NCBI GenBank assembly: GCA_013698495.1 | Contig: JACCUV010000028.1 | Coordinates: 1 to 17,981, forward strand | Direction: 5' to 3' | DNA: 17,981 nt | Source of the DNA: Chloroflexia bacterium | GTDB taxonomy: Bacteria; Chloroflexota; Chloroflexia; Thermomicrobiales; UBA6265 | Shown here: positions 1 to 7,789 of the stretch, piece after piece | Numbering within the stretch: position 1 is the stretch's first letter | Layout of the letters: every line of letters begins with the position of its first letter | The notes under the pieces: generated by a model | What the model was told of the DNA's origin: nothing | The model's input: only the letters and a program-made list of their open reading frames with translations | The model's database searches: none | Position numbers and translations under genes: made by a program

Positions 1-1367
1 TTGGCGTGGATCGTGGTGCGGTCGTGGTGCAACCGATCCCGATCCCGATCCAGGTCCGGGAGTTTCTCTCGAGGCTCGCCATCGAGAAGAAGCTTCTGTT
101 CGTCTTGGTCCAACGTCTCCCTGGTGGTCCGGTAGAGCGTCAGGATTTCGGTGGCGCCTCCCAATTCGTCGGCGGTTGCGCGCGCATCCCGGTAACTCCG
201 TTCGCGCTGTTCGGCGCCTTGAAGGTCCACTTGGTTCACGATCTCCACGAGGCGTTTGGCGCCGGCGCGGCTGTTGACCAGATCGGCGTCGGACCAGGAC
301 CACCCTTCGATCGGGGACGTCAAGCGAGTCTGAGTCACGACATCGCGGACCGTGCCATTGAGATCGCGCGATCGTTGCACGCTGTCCTTGATCTGGCGGA
401 CCAGTTCGTTTCGCTGCTCGAACCGTGAGCGCTCCTTTTCCTGTTCGACGATCCGGTGTCGGAGCGGATCGAGGTTGGCGGCGATCGGCGCCAGCTTCAA
501 ACGCTCATGTTCCCGGGACTCGAGTCGTTTGAGGTCAACCACAATTTGTGCGAGGCGCTGGTCGACCGATTGCCGTTCTCGCCTGGAGGATTCGAGTTGT
601 TGACCAAAGCCGATATCCTTGTTGCGGCGTTCCTGCGCCAATGTTGCCTTTGCCTCGGTCTCGATCCTGGACCGTTCGGTTGTGGCGATCGCTTCGGCGC
701 CGGTCGCGAGTTGGCTCGCGTGCTCGTCGATCTGGACGACCGCCGCGCCCAACTCGGCGGCGAAGTCTCGACCTTCAGATTCCCGATCGTATTGCGCGAC
801 CATCGCCCTGGAATCGGCCGCCGCTTTGGAGCGATCGTTGACGATGCTCTTCTGCGCGGAGCGGATCGTTTCGAGACCGAGCAGGCGACCGACTTCCTGC
901 CGGCGCTTCCCGGGCGTCTCGTCGCCGAAGAGGTGGAGTTCTTTTTGCCTCGTGAAGAACGTAGCTGTGAACGCGGTGTGGCTTAAACCAATCAGTTTCG
1001 TTGAGACGTAGTCGCTGACCTGGCGCGGACCCTGCACAATCGGCACGATCTCGCCCGAAGTGTCGACCCGGAAAATGGTGGCCGAGGGCGTGCGCTTGAG
1101 GACGCGTTCAACGATGAAGTGTTGCGTAGAATCTGCCGATTCGAGATGGACTGTGACCGTGGTGTGTCCAGTGAAGCCGCGGGGACGAACGTCTGCCGGC
1201 GAAATGTTTCTGGGGCTGTAGAGGCACCACTCGATCGCCTCGAACAGGGTCGTTTTGCCGGTTCCGTTCTCACCGATCACGCCGATCGTCGCCTGGGCGG
1301 GAACCTCGATGTCGTGGCTACCCTGGTACTGCTTGTAGTTCTCGATCTGGATGCGGGTCAGGATCAT
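1..1367 (-). CDS. Rad50/SbcC-type SMC-like ATPase, N-terminal part (runs off the left edge)
   Basis: This is the N-terminal 455 residues of a DNA double-strand-break repair ATPase that pairs with Mre11/SbcD. The protein starts MILTRIQIENYKQYQG, typical of the first strand of Rad50/SbcC/RecF-like ATPases. A Walker A motif GENGTGKT lies at residues 32-39, and a Q-loop (FFTRQKEL, Gln141) lies where Rad50 proteins have it. From about residue 170 the sequence is charged and Glu/Arg/Gln-rich, as expected for the first arm of the long coiled coil. The zinc hook, second arm and Walker B lobe lie outside the window. The ATG at 1367 overlaps the mre11 stop as ATGA, so translation is probably coupled; no good independent ribosome binding site is visible. 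Co-location with herA and nurA makes Rad50 a better label than SbcC, but sequence alone cannot settle the name. Confidence 0.9.
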   Translation of the reverse strand, partial: MILTRIQIENYKQYQGSHDIEVPAQATIGVIGENGTGKTTLFEAIEWCLYSPRNISPADVRPRGFTGHTTVTVHLESADSTQHFIVERVLKRTPSATIFRVDTSGEIVPIVQGPRQVSDYVSTKLIGLSHTAFTATFFTRQKELHLFGDETPGKRRQEVGRLLGLETIRSAQKSIVNDRSKAAADSRAMVAQYDRESEGRDFAAELGAAVVQIDEHASQLATGAEAIATTERSRIETEAKATLAQERRNKDIGFGQQLESSRRERQSVDQRLAQIVVDLKRLESREHERLKLAPIAANLDPLRHRIVEQEKERSRFEQRNELVRQIKDSVQRSRDLNGTVRDVVTQTRLTSPIEGWSWSDADLVNSRAGAKRLVEIVNQVDLQGAEQRERSYRDARATADELGGATEILTLYRTTRETLDQDEQKLLLDGEPREKLPDLDRDRDRLHHDRTTIHA

Positions 1368-2563
1368 GCGAGGGTGTCATCCTCTGGCATCACGCTCTCG
1401 TCGGCGACGATGGCGTCCGCCAGCGCCTTGCCGCCACGTTCAAGGAGCATCGTGGAGAACGCCTGGTTCTGATAGGTGGGGGCGCGCATCGCCACGAACT
1501 CGTTGAACAAGGCGTGCAGGTCGAGCACCGAGTCGTCAAGCGCGGCATCGCCCTCGGAAGTGACGAAGGTGGCACGTTCCGGCGCCACCTCCAGATGCCA
1601 GGTGAATTGTTCGGCTTCGCGCTTGAGCAGGCTTTGCGCCTCGCGTCGCGTTGGCCTGTCGACGTTGCGGAACTCGACCCTGGTCATGGCGCAGACGTCC
1701 TTGATCGCTTTCAATTGATCGAGGACTGCGTCTGCCATGTCGCGAGCCTGTTTGCCCTCGCCGTGCACCGCCTTGAGGGCGACCATCGGACGTCCCGGAA
1801 TCGAGACGTGCGAGACAGTTGGCGGCGCCCCGGGCGTGGTCAGTTCGACCAGGTTGTAGCCCGGTTTGGCATCGACGTCGCCCCAACCGAAGCGCTCGGT
1901 CGAACCTGAGTACCACGCATTCTCCCTGGCTTGTTGGGTCTGATGGATGTGCCCGAGCGCGATGTAGTCGAATCCGGGTTCGAACAGGTGAGAATCGAGT
2001 TCCTGCTCGCCAGGTTCGGATTGCAGGCCGGGCGCGAGGATTCCGGAGGCGACGCCGTGGGTGACGAGCACGTTGCGTTTGCCATCGGCGGCACGCACGA
2101 ACACCGGGTCCGGATTGGTGAGCGCGCCGTGGGGAATGGCCTGCACATGGAGATTCAAGTCGGAAAATGTCGTCACGTCGTGAACATGCTCGTAGTCGCA
2201 GACGAAGGCGATCTCCGGCAGGGCAAGTTCCAGCACACTATAGGCGGAACCGCCGGTGCGGATGCGCGGGGTGTCGTGATTGCCGGCGATGATCAGGGTG
2301 GGAATCCCGGCCTGTTCGAGTCGTCGCATCTGGCGGATGAAATGCCGCAACGATTGCCAGGTCGGACGCGAGTGATGGAAGACATCGCCAGCGTGGATCA
2401 CGGCGTCGACGTTTCGCTCGAGAATGTCGTCGACTACCCGTGTGTAGGCATTGTCGACATCGAGCGTACGCTGATTGCGGCCCGAATCGGGATCGATCTT
2501 GTTGAGAGCGCGGTACCCGAGGTGCGTATCTGAGAAGTGGGCGATCTGGATCGACTCGCTCAC
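1364..2563 (-). CDS. Mre11/SbcD-family DNA double-strand-break nuclease
   Basis: Calcineurin-like metallophosphoesterase of 399 residues, the nuclease partner of Rad50. The five metal-binding blocks are intact and in order: FSDTHLG (Asp12, His14), HAGDVFH (Asp60), AGNHD (Asn95, His96), VTHG (His169) and GHIH (His205, His207). The C-terminal third carries the capping domain and the region that contacts the Rad50 coiled-coil base. By family knowledge it acts on DNA ends as a Mn-dependent exo/endonuclease. The start is a GTG overlapping the herA stop (GTGA), and the gene ends in an ATGA overlap with rad50, so it is the third cistron of a translationally coupled operon. The length is near that of SbcD/Mre11 catalytic cores. 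It lacks the long eukaryotic C-terminal extension. Confidence 0.93.
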   Translation of the reverse strand: MSESIQIAHFSDTHLGYRALNKIDPDSGRNQRTLDVDNAYTRVVDDILERNVDAVIHAGDVFHHSRPTWQSLRHFIRQMRRLEQAGIPTLIIAGNHDTPRIRTGGSAYSVLELALPEIAFVCDYEHVHDVTTFSDLNLHVQAIPHGALTNPDPVFVRAADGKRNVLVTHGVASGILAPGLQSEPGEQELDSHLFEPGFDYIALGHIHQTQQARENAWYSGSTERFGWGDVDAKPGYNLVELTTPGAPPTVSHVSIPGRPMVALKAVHGEGKQARDMADAVLDQLKAIKDVCAMTRVEFRNVDRPTRREAQSLLKREAEQFTWHLEVAPERATFVTSEGDAALDDSVLDLHALFNEFVAMRAPTYQNQAFSTMLLERGGKALADAIVADESVMPEDDTLA

Positions 2564-4695
2564 GAGTGCGACTGCAATTCGACCGCTGTCCGCAGCTCCC
2601 GTTGGGCGGACCGCCAGGGATTCGCGCCGATCGACGTGACCTTGCCGCCGTAGCGCCGATCGATTTCGCGCCGCACCTTGTCAATCGCCCCGCCGTCGAG
2701 ACCGAGAGACTCGGCCCTCACCTCTTCGAGACCTGGCGCCTTTTCCCCCATGAGCTTCTTCAGCGATCGGAACAACCCGGTGCAGGGATCGTAGGGTTTG
2801 CTCGCTCCGTTGAAGATGCGTTGACCGCTGGTTCCCTGGATCGTCGGTGGCAACGGAAACGTGCCGAACAGAGGAGCCCGAAAATGCGCGTGCCGCACCA
2901 GCATGCGGCCCTTCGGCAGTCCCAGCAGCTCCTGCCGGGCGGTCTCCGAAATCGACCGATAGGCCGAGTTGATGATTTCTTCGTCGCCAACGCGCCCATA
3001 GAACGATGTGCCGCAGTTCCCGAGGATTTCGCTATCGACCTTCGACCGGAACTGCTGGGCGCCAAGCAGCACCACGTTCAGGTGTCGACCTCGGGCCGCA
3101 ATGTCGACCAGCGTGTCGCGCAATCCGCCATCGCCACCGGCTGGCGCGTACTTGTTGAGTTCGTCGACGAAAACGATCAGCTTGTCGACGCCCATCTCAC
3201 CCTTCTCGGCGAGATTCCAGATTTTGTTAACCGTAGAACTGACGATGAGTTCCTGAGCCACCGTGTTGCAGGACGAGATGTCGACGACGCGAAGTTCACT
3301 GGAGGTGAACTCGGCGTCGTGGCGAGGCAAGTTGCCGTAGTTGACGACTCCGTCCGATAGCAATCCACCCATCTTCTCCTTGAGGCCCTTGAACCGGTTC
3401 TGGGCCTTGCGGATCGTGGCTTTGTGATGACCGTTCCAGGTGTCGTCGCGCGCATGTTCCTCCGACTCGAAAAAAGCCGAGATTTCCGCGAACTTCTTTT
3501 GTAGTTGACTGAGCGATTTGACCTCTTGCTCCCGAAGTTCGTAGATGAATCCCATCATTTTGTCGTCGAGGTCGTTGAAGTCGAAGACTTTGGTGGGGCG
3601 GCTCAGCGCCGATTCCAGCGACCACAGGATCGGAAAGACGCTGTCGGTTTCACCGGGCGCGTTGCGTTCGGTATTGAGCGATCGGTAGTCGCTAAAGGTC
3701 GAAAGGTCGGCGACGCCTTGCGGACTGACCCTCGGGTCGTGACCCAACCGAAACGGGGCGAAGATGCGCATGTTGTCGAATGGTTTGGGGTCGATCCTGA
3801 ACGCCGCATAGGCTTCCAGATCGGATTGCCCCAACACCCTCGATCCAGCCGCCGCGTAGGCATCCTCCAGTTCTGGCGGCGGTTGCGCTGGTTTATCCAG
3901 CCACAGCAAGTCGGGCCCCTTGACGTTGAACATGATCGCCGCGACGGATTTGCCTTCGTTCCGCATGGTTTGGAAAACCGAGCCGATCAGGAACAAGGCA
4001 TGACTGGTCTTGGTCGCGAGTCCCGATTGGCCGGTCCAGTTGGCATGGCCCGCTTCTGGGCCGACGAGGTAATCCTCATCGAGGTAAAGGGGCGTGCGCT
4101 GGAATTTTGGCAACCCACGCTCATCGGTTTCGATTGCGCCTTCATCGGTGCGGACATAGTTGCCATTGGTGTGCATCAACGCCGGCACTCTGGCGCCGCT
4201 GAATCCGTGCGTGCCCAGGGCAAATTCGATCGCTGCCTCGGTTGCGAAGTAGACCGGACCGTTGATCACGGGGCGCTGTGACTGAACATCGGCGCGACGA
4301 TGCTTGCTGGCCAGCACCTTGACCGTGTAAACGAGTATTTCCGGTCGTTGGGTGGGAGTGTCGGCGGCGAGCGCGAGTTCGACATGGCGGTCGAAGTAAT
4401 CGTCGAGAAATGAGCGCAAGTCCGAGTATCGCCGCGGTTCGTCGACCACACCGATGACTGCGGCCTCCTCGGAAAAGGCGACGACGATGTGGCCGACATC
4501 GAGTGTGAGGGCATCGTCGGCCGCCCAGAAGTAGAACTGGTGCGCGCCCGCCGGTTCCTTTTCGCTGCTGACGACTCGACCGATCTCGCCGGTGGCGGTG
4601 TCGAGGAGGTCGTGGAACTGTTTGCGGCGCCAGACGCGTTCGGCCGGCGCCTCGGTCTCAACGGCGGTCATCGTTGCATCCAGAAGTTGGGTCAT
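2560..4695 (-). CDS. herA: HerA-like hexameric DNA translocase/ATPase
   Basis: A 711-residue ATPase of the HerA/FtsK-like group that drives the NurA nuclease during end resection. Residues around 30-130 look like a HAS-barrel (GRVVSSEKEPAG followed by alternating beta strands), the domain that docks NurA. The P-loop at residues 222-231 reads GQSGLATKTS, which departs from canonical GxxxxGK[ST] because Thr precedes the Lys. Walker B is LIVFVDELNKY with Asp511-Glu512. An Arg-rich DIAARGRHLN segment and a LLGAQQF sensor-like strand follow, as in HerA. The start at 4695 is preferred over longer upstream starts because AGGAAG lies 7 nt before it and the longer forms would run back into nurA. It follows nurA by 25 nt and overlaps mre11 by 4 nt. 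The related antiphage HerA partners (SIR2, DUF4297) are absent here, so a repair role is the better reading. Confidence 0.88.
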   Translation of the reverse strand: MTQLLDATMTAVETEAPAERVWRRKQFHDLLDTATGEIGRVVSSEKEPAGAHQFYFWAADDALTLDVGHIVVAFSEEAAVIGVVDEPRRYSDLRSFLDDYFDRHVELALAADTPTQRPEILVYTVKVLASKHRRADVQSQRPVINGPVYFATEAAIEFALGTHGFSGARVPALMHTNGNYVRTDEGAIETDERGLPKFQRTPLYLDEDYLVGPEAGHANWTGQSGLATKTSHALFLIGSVFQTMRNEGKSVAAIMFNVKGPDLLWLDKPAQPPPELEDAYAAAGSRVLGQSDLEAYAAFRIDPKPFDNMRIFAPFRLGHDPRVSPQGVADLSTFSDYRSLNTERNAPGETDSVFPILWSLESALSRPTKVFDFNDLDDKMMGFIYELREQEVKSLSQLQKKFAEISAFFESEEHARDDTWNGHHKATIRKAQNRFKGLKEKMGGLLSDGVVNYGNLPRHDAEFTSSELRVVDISSCNTVAQELIVSSTVNKIWNLAEKGEMGVDKLIVFVDELNKYAPAGGDGGLRDTLVDIAARGRHLNVVLLGAQQFRSKVDSEILGNCGTSFYGRVGDEEIINSAYRSISETARQELLGLPKGRMLVRHAHFRAPLFGTFPLPPTIQGTSGQRIFNGASKPYDPCTGLFRSLKKLMGEKAPGLEEVRAESLGLDGGAIDKVRREIDRRYGGKVTSIGANPWRSAQRELRTAVELQSHS

Positions 4696-4720
4696 TTGTC
4701 GTCTTCCTGAGTCGTAGTCG

Positions 4721-5863
4721 CTAAGCGGATGGCCAGCCAGCAGTGATTTCGGCGAGGCGTCGTTTGAGGATGCGTTCAAGATAGTAGATTGGATAGAGCA
4801 AGGTTGGCCAGCGTGGATCGTCGGTCGCGCGCGGGAGACGCTCGGCCAGAATCCAGCCCGAGAGTTCGTCGATCTGGGCTGTCGTCGCGATTCGATGCGG
4901 CGCCTCAATCCGCACCAGCGAGTGCCGCGCGTCCATGCCGGTCGAATTCCAGAGGCGCATATACCACCACGTCCGGTTTTCCGATGTGTCCATCCCGTCC
5001 GAGGCGACCGATCGCCGATTGGGGCTGACGTAGCGGAAGGCGGATGTGCGGTGGCCCTGTGGCAGGTCGAACAGGGCGAGCGCTTCGTCCCCGGTCAAGT
5101 GCTGGATCTGGAGTTCCTTAACGAGTCCGACGGCGCTTGGGACGTTGGAGCGGAGACCACCATCGACCACGATCCAGTCGTCGGGGCATTCGACGCCTGC
5201 TGCGTTGTGCCACTGGGCGAGGAGTTCCTGTTCTTGCCCACTCCTGAGTTCTCCAGCCAGATCGAAGGCGCAGGAAAGCATCTTGCCGTAGTCGCCGGCA
5301 AGCGCCTGGTACTGGTCACACGGCAGCTCGCCGCCTTTGACGAGTGGGTCAATCACCATGCCTCCCCAGGATTCAATTTCTGCAATGAGCCGATCAAGCG
5401 CGGAGTGTCCTGTTTCCCTGGGAACGATCCACGCCTGGTTGACGCCTAGCGTTCCGGGAAGAAGCGATCCCTGCCCACTGCCGTCGCGTTGGAGAATCCC
5501 GACCGCCGAGAGCGCGGCGACAACCGGAGAAAGGCCGATCCGGCAGACCGGGATGGTTTTCTGACTGCCATCGAGGAAATATCGAAACCGGGAGGCGCCC
5601 GGTGGAGCCGTCTCGATCTTGCGGCCGATTATCCTACCTTCGAGGCGATCGAGCTCAACCGGCGCCTCGTTCGCGCTCGCCGTCACCTCACCGGGACCTT
5701 CGCTACCGATCCCGGATTCAAGCGTCCCGGCCCGGCTCATGTCCGTGACCTGAATGTTTTGCCGCGCAAGGGAGACCTTGAGCTCGTTGACCTGGTCGAC
5801 GAGTCGCCGGGACGGGTTCACTGGGGCGTTGCTGAAAATTGCTGACATCCTGGAGGCGACCAT
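4721..5863 (-). CDS. nurA: NurA-domain 5'-3' nuclease
   Basis: A 380-residue NurA-family nuclease, the partner of HerA in DNA end resection. Two hallmark metal-binding blocks are visible: FLDGSQ (Asp98) and IVVDGGLR (Asp234). The C-terminal YPIYYLERILKRRL helix resembles the conserved NurA tail. The family is an RNase H-like fold dimer that sits on the HerA hexamer and degrades the resected strand. The first 75 residues are less conserved and hydrophilic. The start is uncertain: ATG at 5863 is used here, while ATG at 5848 (MSAIF) is a close alternative, and neither has a strong ribosome binding site. It is the first gene of the operon, with a -10-like hexamer about 40 nt upstream. Identification rests on the two DG motifs plus the adjacent herA. 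Confidence 0.85.
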   Translation of the reverse strand: MVASRMSAIFSNAPVNPSRRLVDQVNELKVSLARQNIQVTDMSRAGTLESGIGSEGPGEVTASANEAPVELDRLEGRIIGRKIETAPPGASRFRYFLDGSQKTIPVCRIGLSPVVAALSAVGILQRDGSGQGSLLPGTLGVNQAWIVPRETGHSALDRLIAEIESWGGMVIDPLVKGGELPCDQYQALAGDYGKMLSCAFDLAGELRSGQEQELLAQWHNAAGVECPDDWIVVDGGLRSNVPSAVGLVKELQIQHLTGDEALALFDLPQGHRTSAFRYVSPNRRSVASDGMDTSENRTWWYMRLWNSTGMDARHSLVRIEAPHRIATTAQIDELSGWILAERLPRATDDPRWPTLLYPIYYLERILKRRLAEITAGWPSA

Positions 5864-5903
5864 CCTCGGCGAGTCACGAACCCGAACACGTGTGCTAGTT
5901 GGA

Positions 5904-5909
5904 AGTATA
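5904..5909 (-). promoter_or_regulatory. Possible -10 element of the nurA-herA-mre11-rad50 operon
   Basis: On the minus strand this reads TATACT, five of six matches to the bacterial -10 consensus, about 40 nt before the nurA start. No convincing -35 hexamer lies 16-18 nt upstream, so the call rests on the -10 match and its position alone. Confidence 0.3.
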
Positions 5910-6094
5910 GATCAGAGACGTCGTCGAGGGCAGTACGCCAAGCACACCAAGTTGACGCCGAAAGCGATAGAATCCGATCATGGGGCGGTCGATAATCCCT
6001 GTAGCCTCGCAAGTCCGATGGGCCCACGTCCCGGCGACCTCCCGCGAATCTTGTTTTCGTTGGCTGGGAGCCCGTGGATTGTTAGACACCGCAT

Positions 6095-6117
6095 GATTCT
6101 TCCTTCGTCTGAATGAC
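6095..6117. repeat. Short inverted-repeat intergenic element, copy 1 (diverged)
   Basis: The stretch begins GATTCT and ends GAATGAC, with ATTC and GAAT forming inverted ends around a CTTCG-containing centre. It resembles a shortened version of the element downstream of argH (7704-7744) and the general pattern of intergenic palindromes with GATTCC and GGAATGAC ends that are dispersed in many bacterial genomes. It lies in the region between divergent nurA and argH, where it could form a hairpin. The copy is short and degenerate, so the relationship is tentative. Confidence 0.4.
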
Positions 6118-6145
6118 AATATCTGCCCTGGTGGAGGTCGCGTCG

Positions 6146-6205
6146 ATGTCTATGCGTCTTGCGCTCAACTCGAAGTCGTGGTTTGGAGTTTGCAGGTATG
6201 AATGA
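6146..6205 (+). CDS. Candidate 19-residue leader peptide (upstream ORF) overlapping the argH start
   Basis: An ATG preceded by a consensus Shine-Dalgarno (GGAGGT at 6133-6138, 7 nt spacing) opens a 19-codon frame encoding MSMRLALNSKSWFGVCRYE. It ends in TGA at 6203-6205, 8 nt inside argH and in a different frame. Its ribosome binding site is better than that of argH itself, and the argH ribosome binding site (GGAG at 6185) lies inside this ORF. That layout suits translational coupling or attenuation of argH. The peptide has two Arg codons (CGT and the generally rare AGG), too few to prove arginine sensing. It is not an N-terminal extension of ArgH, because the frames differ and the ArgH N-terminus is already complete. 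Expression is inferred, not shown. Confidence 0.5.
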   Translation: MSMRLALNSKSWFGVCRYE

Positions 6206-7646
6206 TCGCGTTGGTTCTCCAAAAGCATGGGGTGGTCGGTTCGCGATGTCGCCGGACAAGCGAGTCGAGGCGCTCAACGCGTCGGTCAAGTTTGACATTC
6301 GGCTGGTTCGGGAGGACATCCGCGGATCGATCGCCCATGTCCGGATGCTCGGACGCCAGGAGATCGTAAGCGGGGACGAAGCCGCCAGGATCGAGACTGG
6401 TCTGTGGGATGTGCTGGCCGAAGTCGATCGGGACGAGTTTCGGTTGACAGTTGCCGACGAGGACGTGCATACGGGTGTCGAGCGTCGCCTGCGCGCGTCG
6501 ATTGGCGACGTCACCGGCAAGCTGCATACCGGTCGCAGCCGCAACGATCAGGTTGCCAACGACTTCCGAATGTGGACAAAGCGGGCATTGGTCGAGATTG
6601 GAAACGGCCTGATCGGGTTTGCCGATGCCCTGGTCGATTCCGCCGCTGCTCACCCGGACGCAGCGATGCCGGGGTACACCCATCTCCAACGCGCCCAACC
6701 CGTACTGCTGGGCCATCACTTGCTCGCGTATGTCGAGATGTCGATTCGCGATCTGGACAGGGTGCGCGATGCCCACAGGCGCACGGATGTCCTCGTCCTT
6801 GGTTCCGGCGCGTTGGCCGGGACGTCATTTCCACTGGACCGCGAGTCGGTTGCGACAGACCTCGGATTCTCCAGGGTCAGCGCCAACAGCCTGGATGCCG
6901 TCGCGGACCGCGACTTTGCGCTGGACACGTTGTTCGCCTGCGCCACGATCGCCGTTCACTTCTCGCGTTTGAGTGAAGAACTCATCCTGTGGTCGTCCGG
7001 TGAGTTCCGATTCATTGAGCTCTCCGATGCCTTCTCGACCGGCAGCTCAATCATGCCCCAGAAGAAGAATGCCGACATTGCCGAACTCGGGCGTGGAAAG
7101 TCGGGGCGGGTGTTTGGCGACCTGATGGCGCTGTTGACGACGCTGAAGGGTCTGCCGTTGGCCTACAACAAGGACATGCAGGAGGACAAGGAGGGCGTCT
7201 TCGATGCAGTTGACACCGTACTGGCGCTGCTCGACGTGCTCCCGCCGATGGTGGCGAGCACGAGGTTCAACATTGAACGCATGGCGGAGGCGGCGATTGC
7301 GGACTTCGCGCTCGCCACCGATGCCGCCGATTTGCTGGCGAAGCATGGCGTCCCGTTTCGCGAGGCCCACGGTGTGGTCGGCAGGCTGGTGGGGACGTGC
7401 CTGGCCGAGGGCAGGACCTTCGCCGATCTCTTGGAGGAGGAATGGGCGGAGGTGCACCCGGTGTTCGGCAAACAGCGACCTCCGCTCGATGCACTGGCGA
7501 GCGTCTCGCTGCGCGACATACGGGGAGGAACGGCGCCGAATCGGGTGCGGGACGCGATCGCCGAGGCCCGGCCCGCGTTGGATGAGCAGCGTCGTTGGTT
7601 CGAAACAGAGGCGGCCGGGTTCGATGCGTTGTTCGTCCGGCCGTGA
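6198..7646 (+). CDS. argH: Argininosuccinate lyase
   Basis: Catalyses the last step of arginine biosynthesis, splitting argininosuccinate into arginine and fumarate, as a cytoplasmic homotetramer. The 482-residue protein begins MNDRVGSPKAWGGRF, where KxWGGRF is the usual ArgH N-terminus. All three conserved regions are present: HTGRSRND (His110), GYTHLQ with catalytic His162, and the fumarase-family signature GSSIMPQKKN with catalytic Ser283. The residue numbers coincide with those of the classical argininosuccinate lyase/delta-crystallin enzymes. The start at 6198 has GGAG 9 nt upstream; a longer TTG start at 6159 is rejected because it adds an unconserved Arg-rich tail. No other arg genes are visible, so it stands alone. 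The gene overlaps a candidate leader peptide and lies between two related inverted-repeat elements. Confidence 0.97.
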   Translation: MNDRVGSPKAWGGRFAMSPDKRVEALNASVKFDIRLVREDIRGSIAHVRMLGRQEIVSGDEAARIETGLWDVLAEVDRDEFRLTVADEDVHTGVERRLRASIGDVTGKLHTGRSRNDQVANDFRMWTKRALVEIGNGLIGFADALVDSAAAHPDAAMPGYTHLQRAQPVLLGHHLLAYVEMSIRDLDRVRDAHRRTDVLVLGSGALAGTSFPLDRESVATDLGFSRVSANSLDAVADRDFALDTLFACATIAVHFSRLSEELILWSSGEFRFIELSDAFSTGSSIMPQKKNADIAELGRGKSGRVFGDLMALLTTLKGLPLAYNKDMQEDKEGVFDAVDTVLALLDVLPPMVASTRFNIERMAEAAIADFALATDAADLLAKHGVPFREAHGVVGRLVGTCLAEGRTFADLLEEEWAEVHPVFGKQRPPLDALASVSLRDIRGGTAPNRVRDAIAEARPALDEQRRWFETEAAGFDALFVRP

Positions 7647-7703
7647 TTTATGCGGTGTACGTCATTGAAGTCGATGCATCAGAAATGGTCCGGGGAAATC
7701 CAA

Positions 7704-7744
7704 AGATTCCACCTTCATTCGACTACGCTTTGGACCGGAATGAC
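7704..7744. repeat. Short inverted-repeat intergenic element, copy 2; possible two-way terminator
   Basis: Ends AGATTCC and GGAATGAC are inverted (ATTCC pairs with GGAAT), and the centre contains TCGACTACGCT. This matches the well-known style of dispersed intergenic palindromes found in many bacteria. It lies in the 143-nt gap between the convergent argH and hydroxylase genes, where a hairpin could stop transcription from both sides. There is no clear T-run, so the terminator role is inference. Confidence 0.5.
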
Positions 7745-7789
7745 AACGTCGCCCCTCGCGAACGGATGTCAACAAGAACCCAACGTCAT

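Noticed and set aside
30..56. Tandem CCGATC-type repeat near the left edge
   Set aside because: It encodes an Asp-Arg repeat in the Rad50 coiled coil and is simple coding sequence, not a separate element.
6..986. Plus-strand ORFs at the left edge
   Set aside because: They are antisense to the Rad50-like coding frame, whose Walker A and Q-loop make the minus strand the real one.
3505..4281. Plus-strand ORF of 258 codons opposite herA
   Set aside because: Shadow frame of herA with no domain signal and no ribosome binding site.
4696..4908. N-terminal extension of HerA to 4908
   Set aside because: It would overlap the nurA coding end, has an unconserved Arg/Ser-rich sequence, and the ATG at 4695 has a good ribosome binding site.
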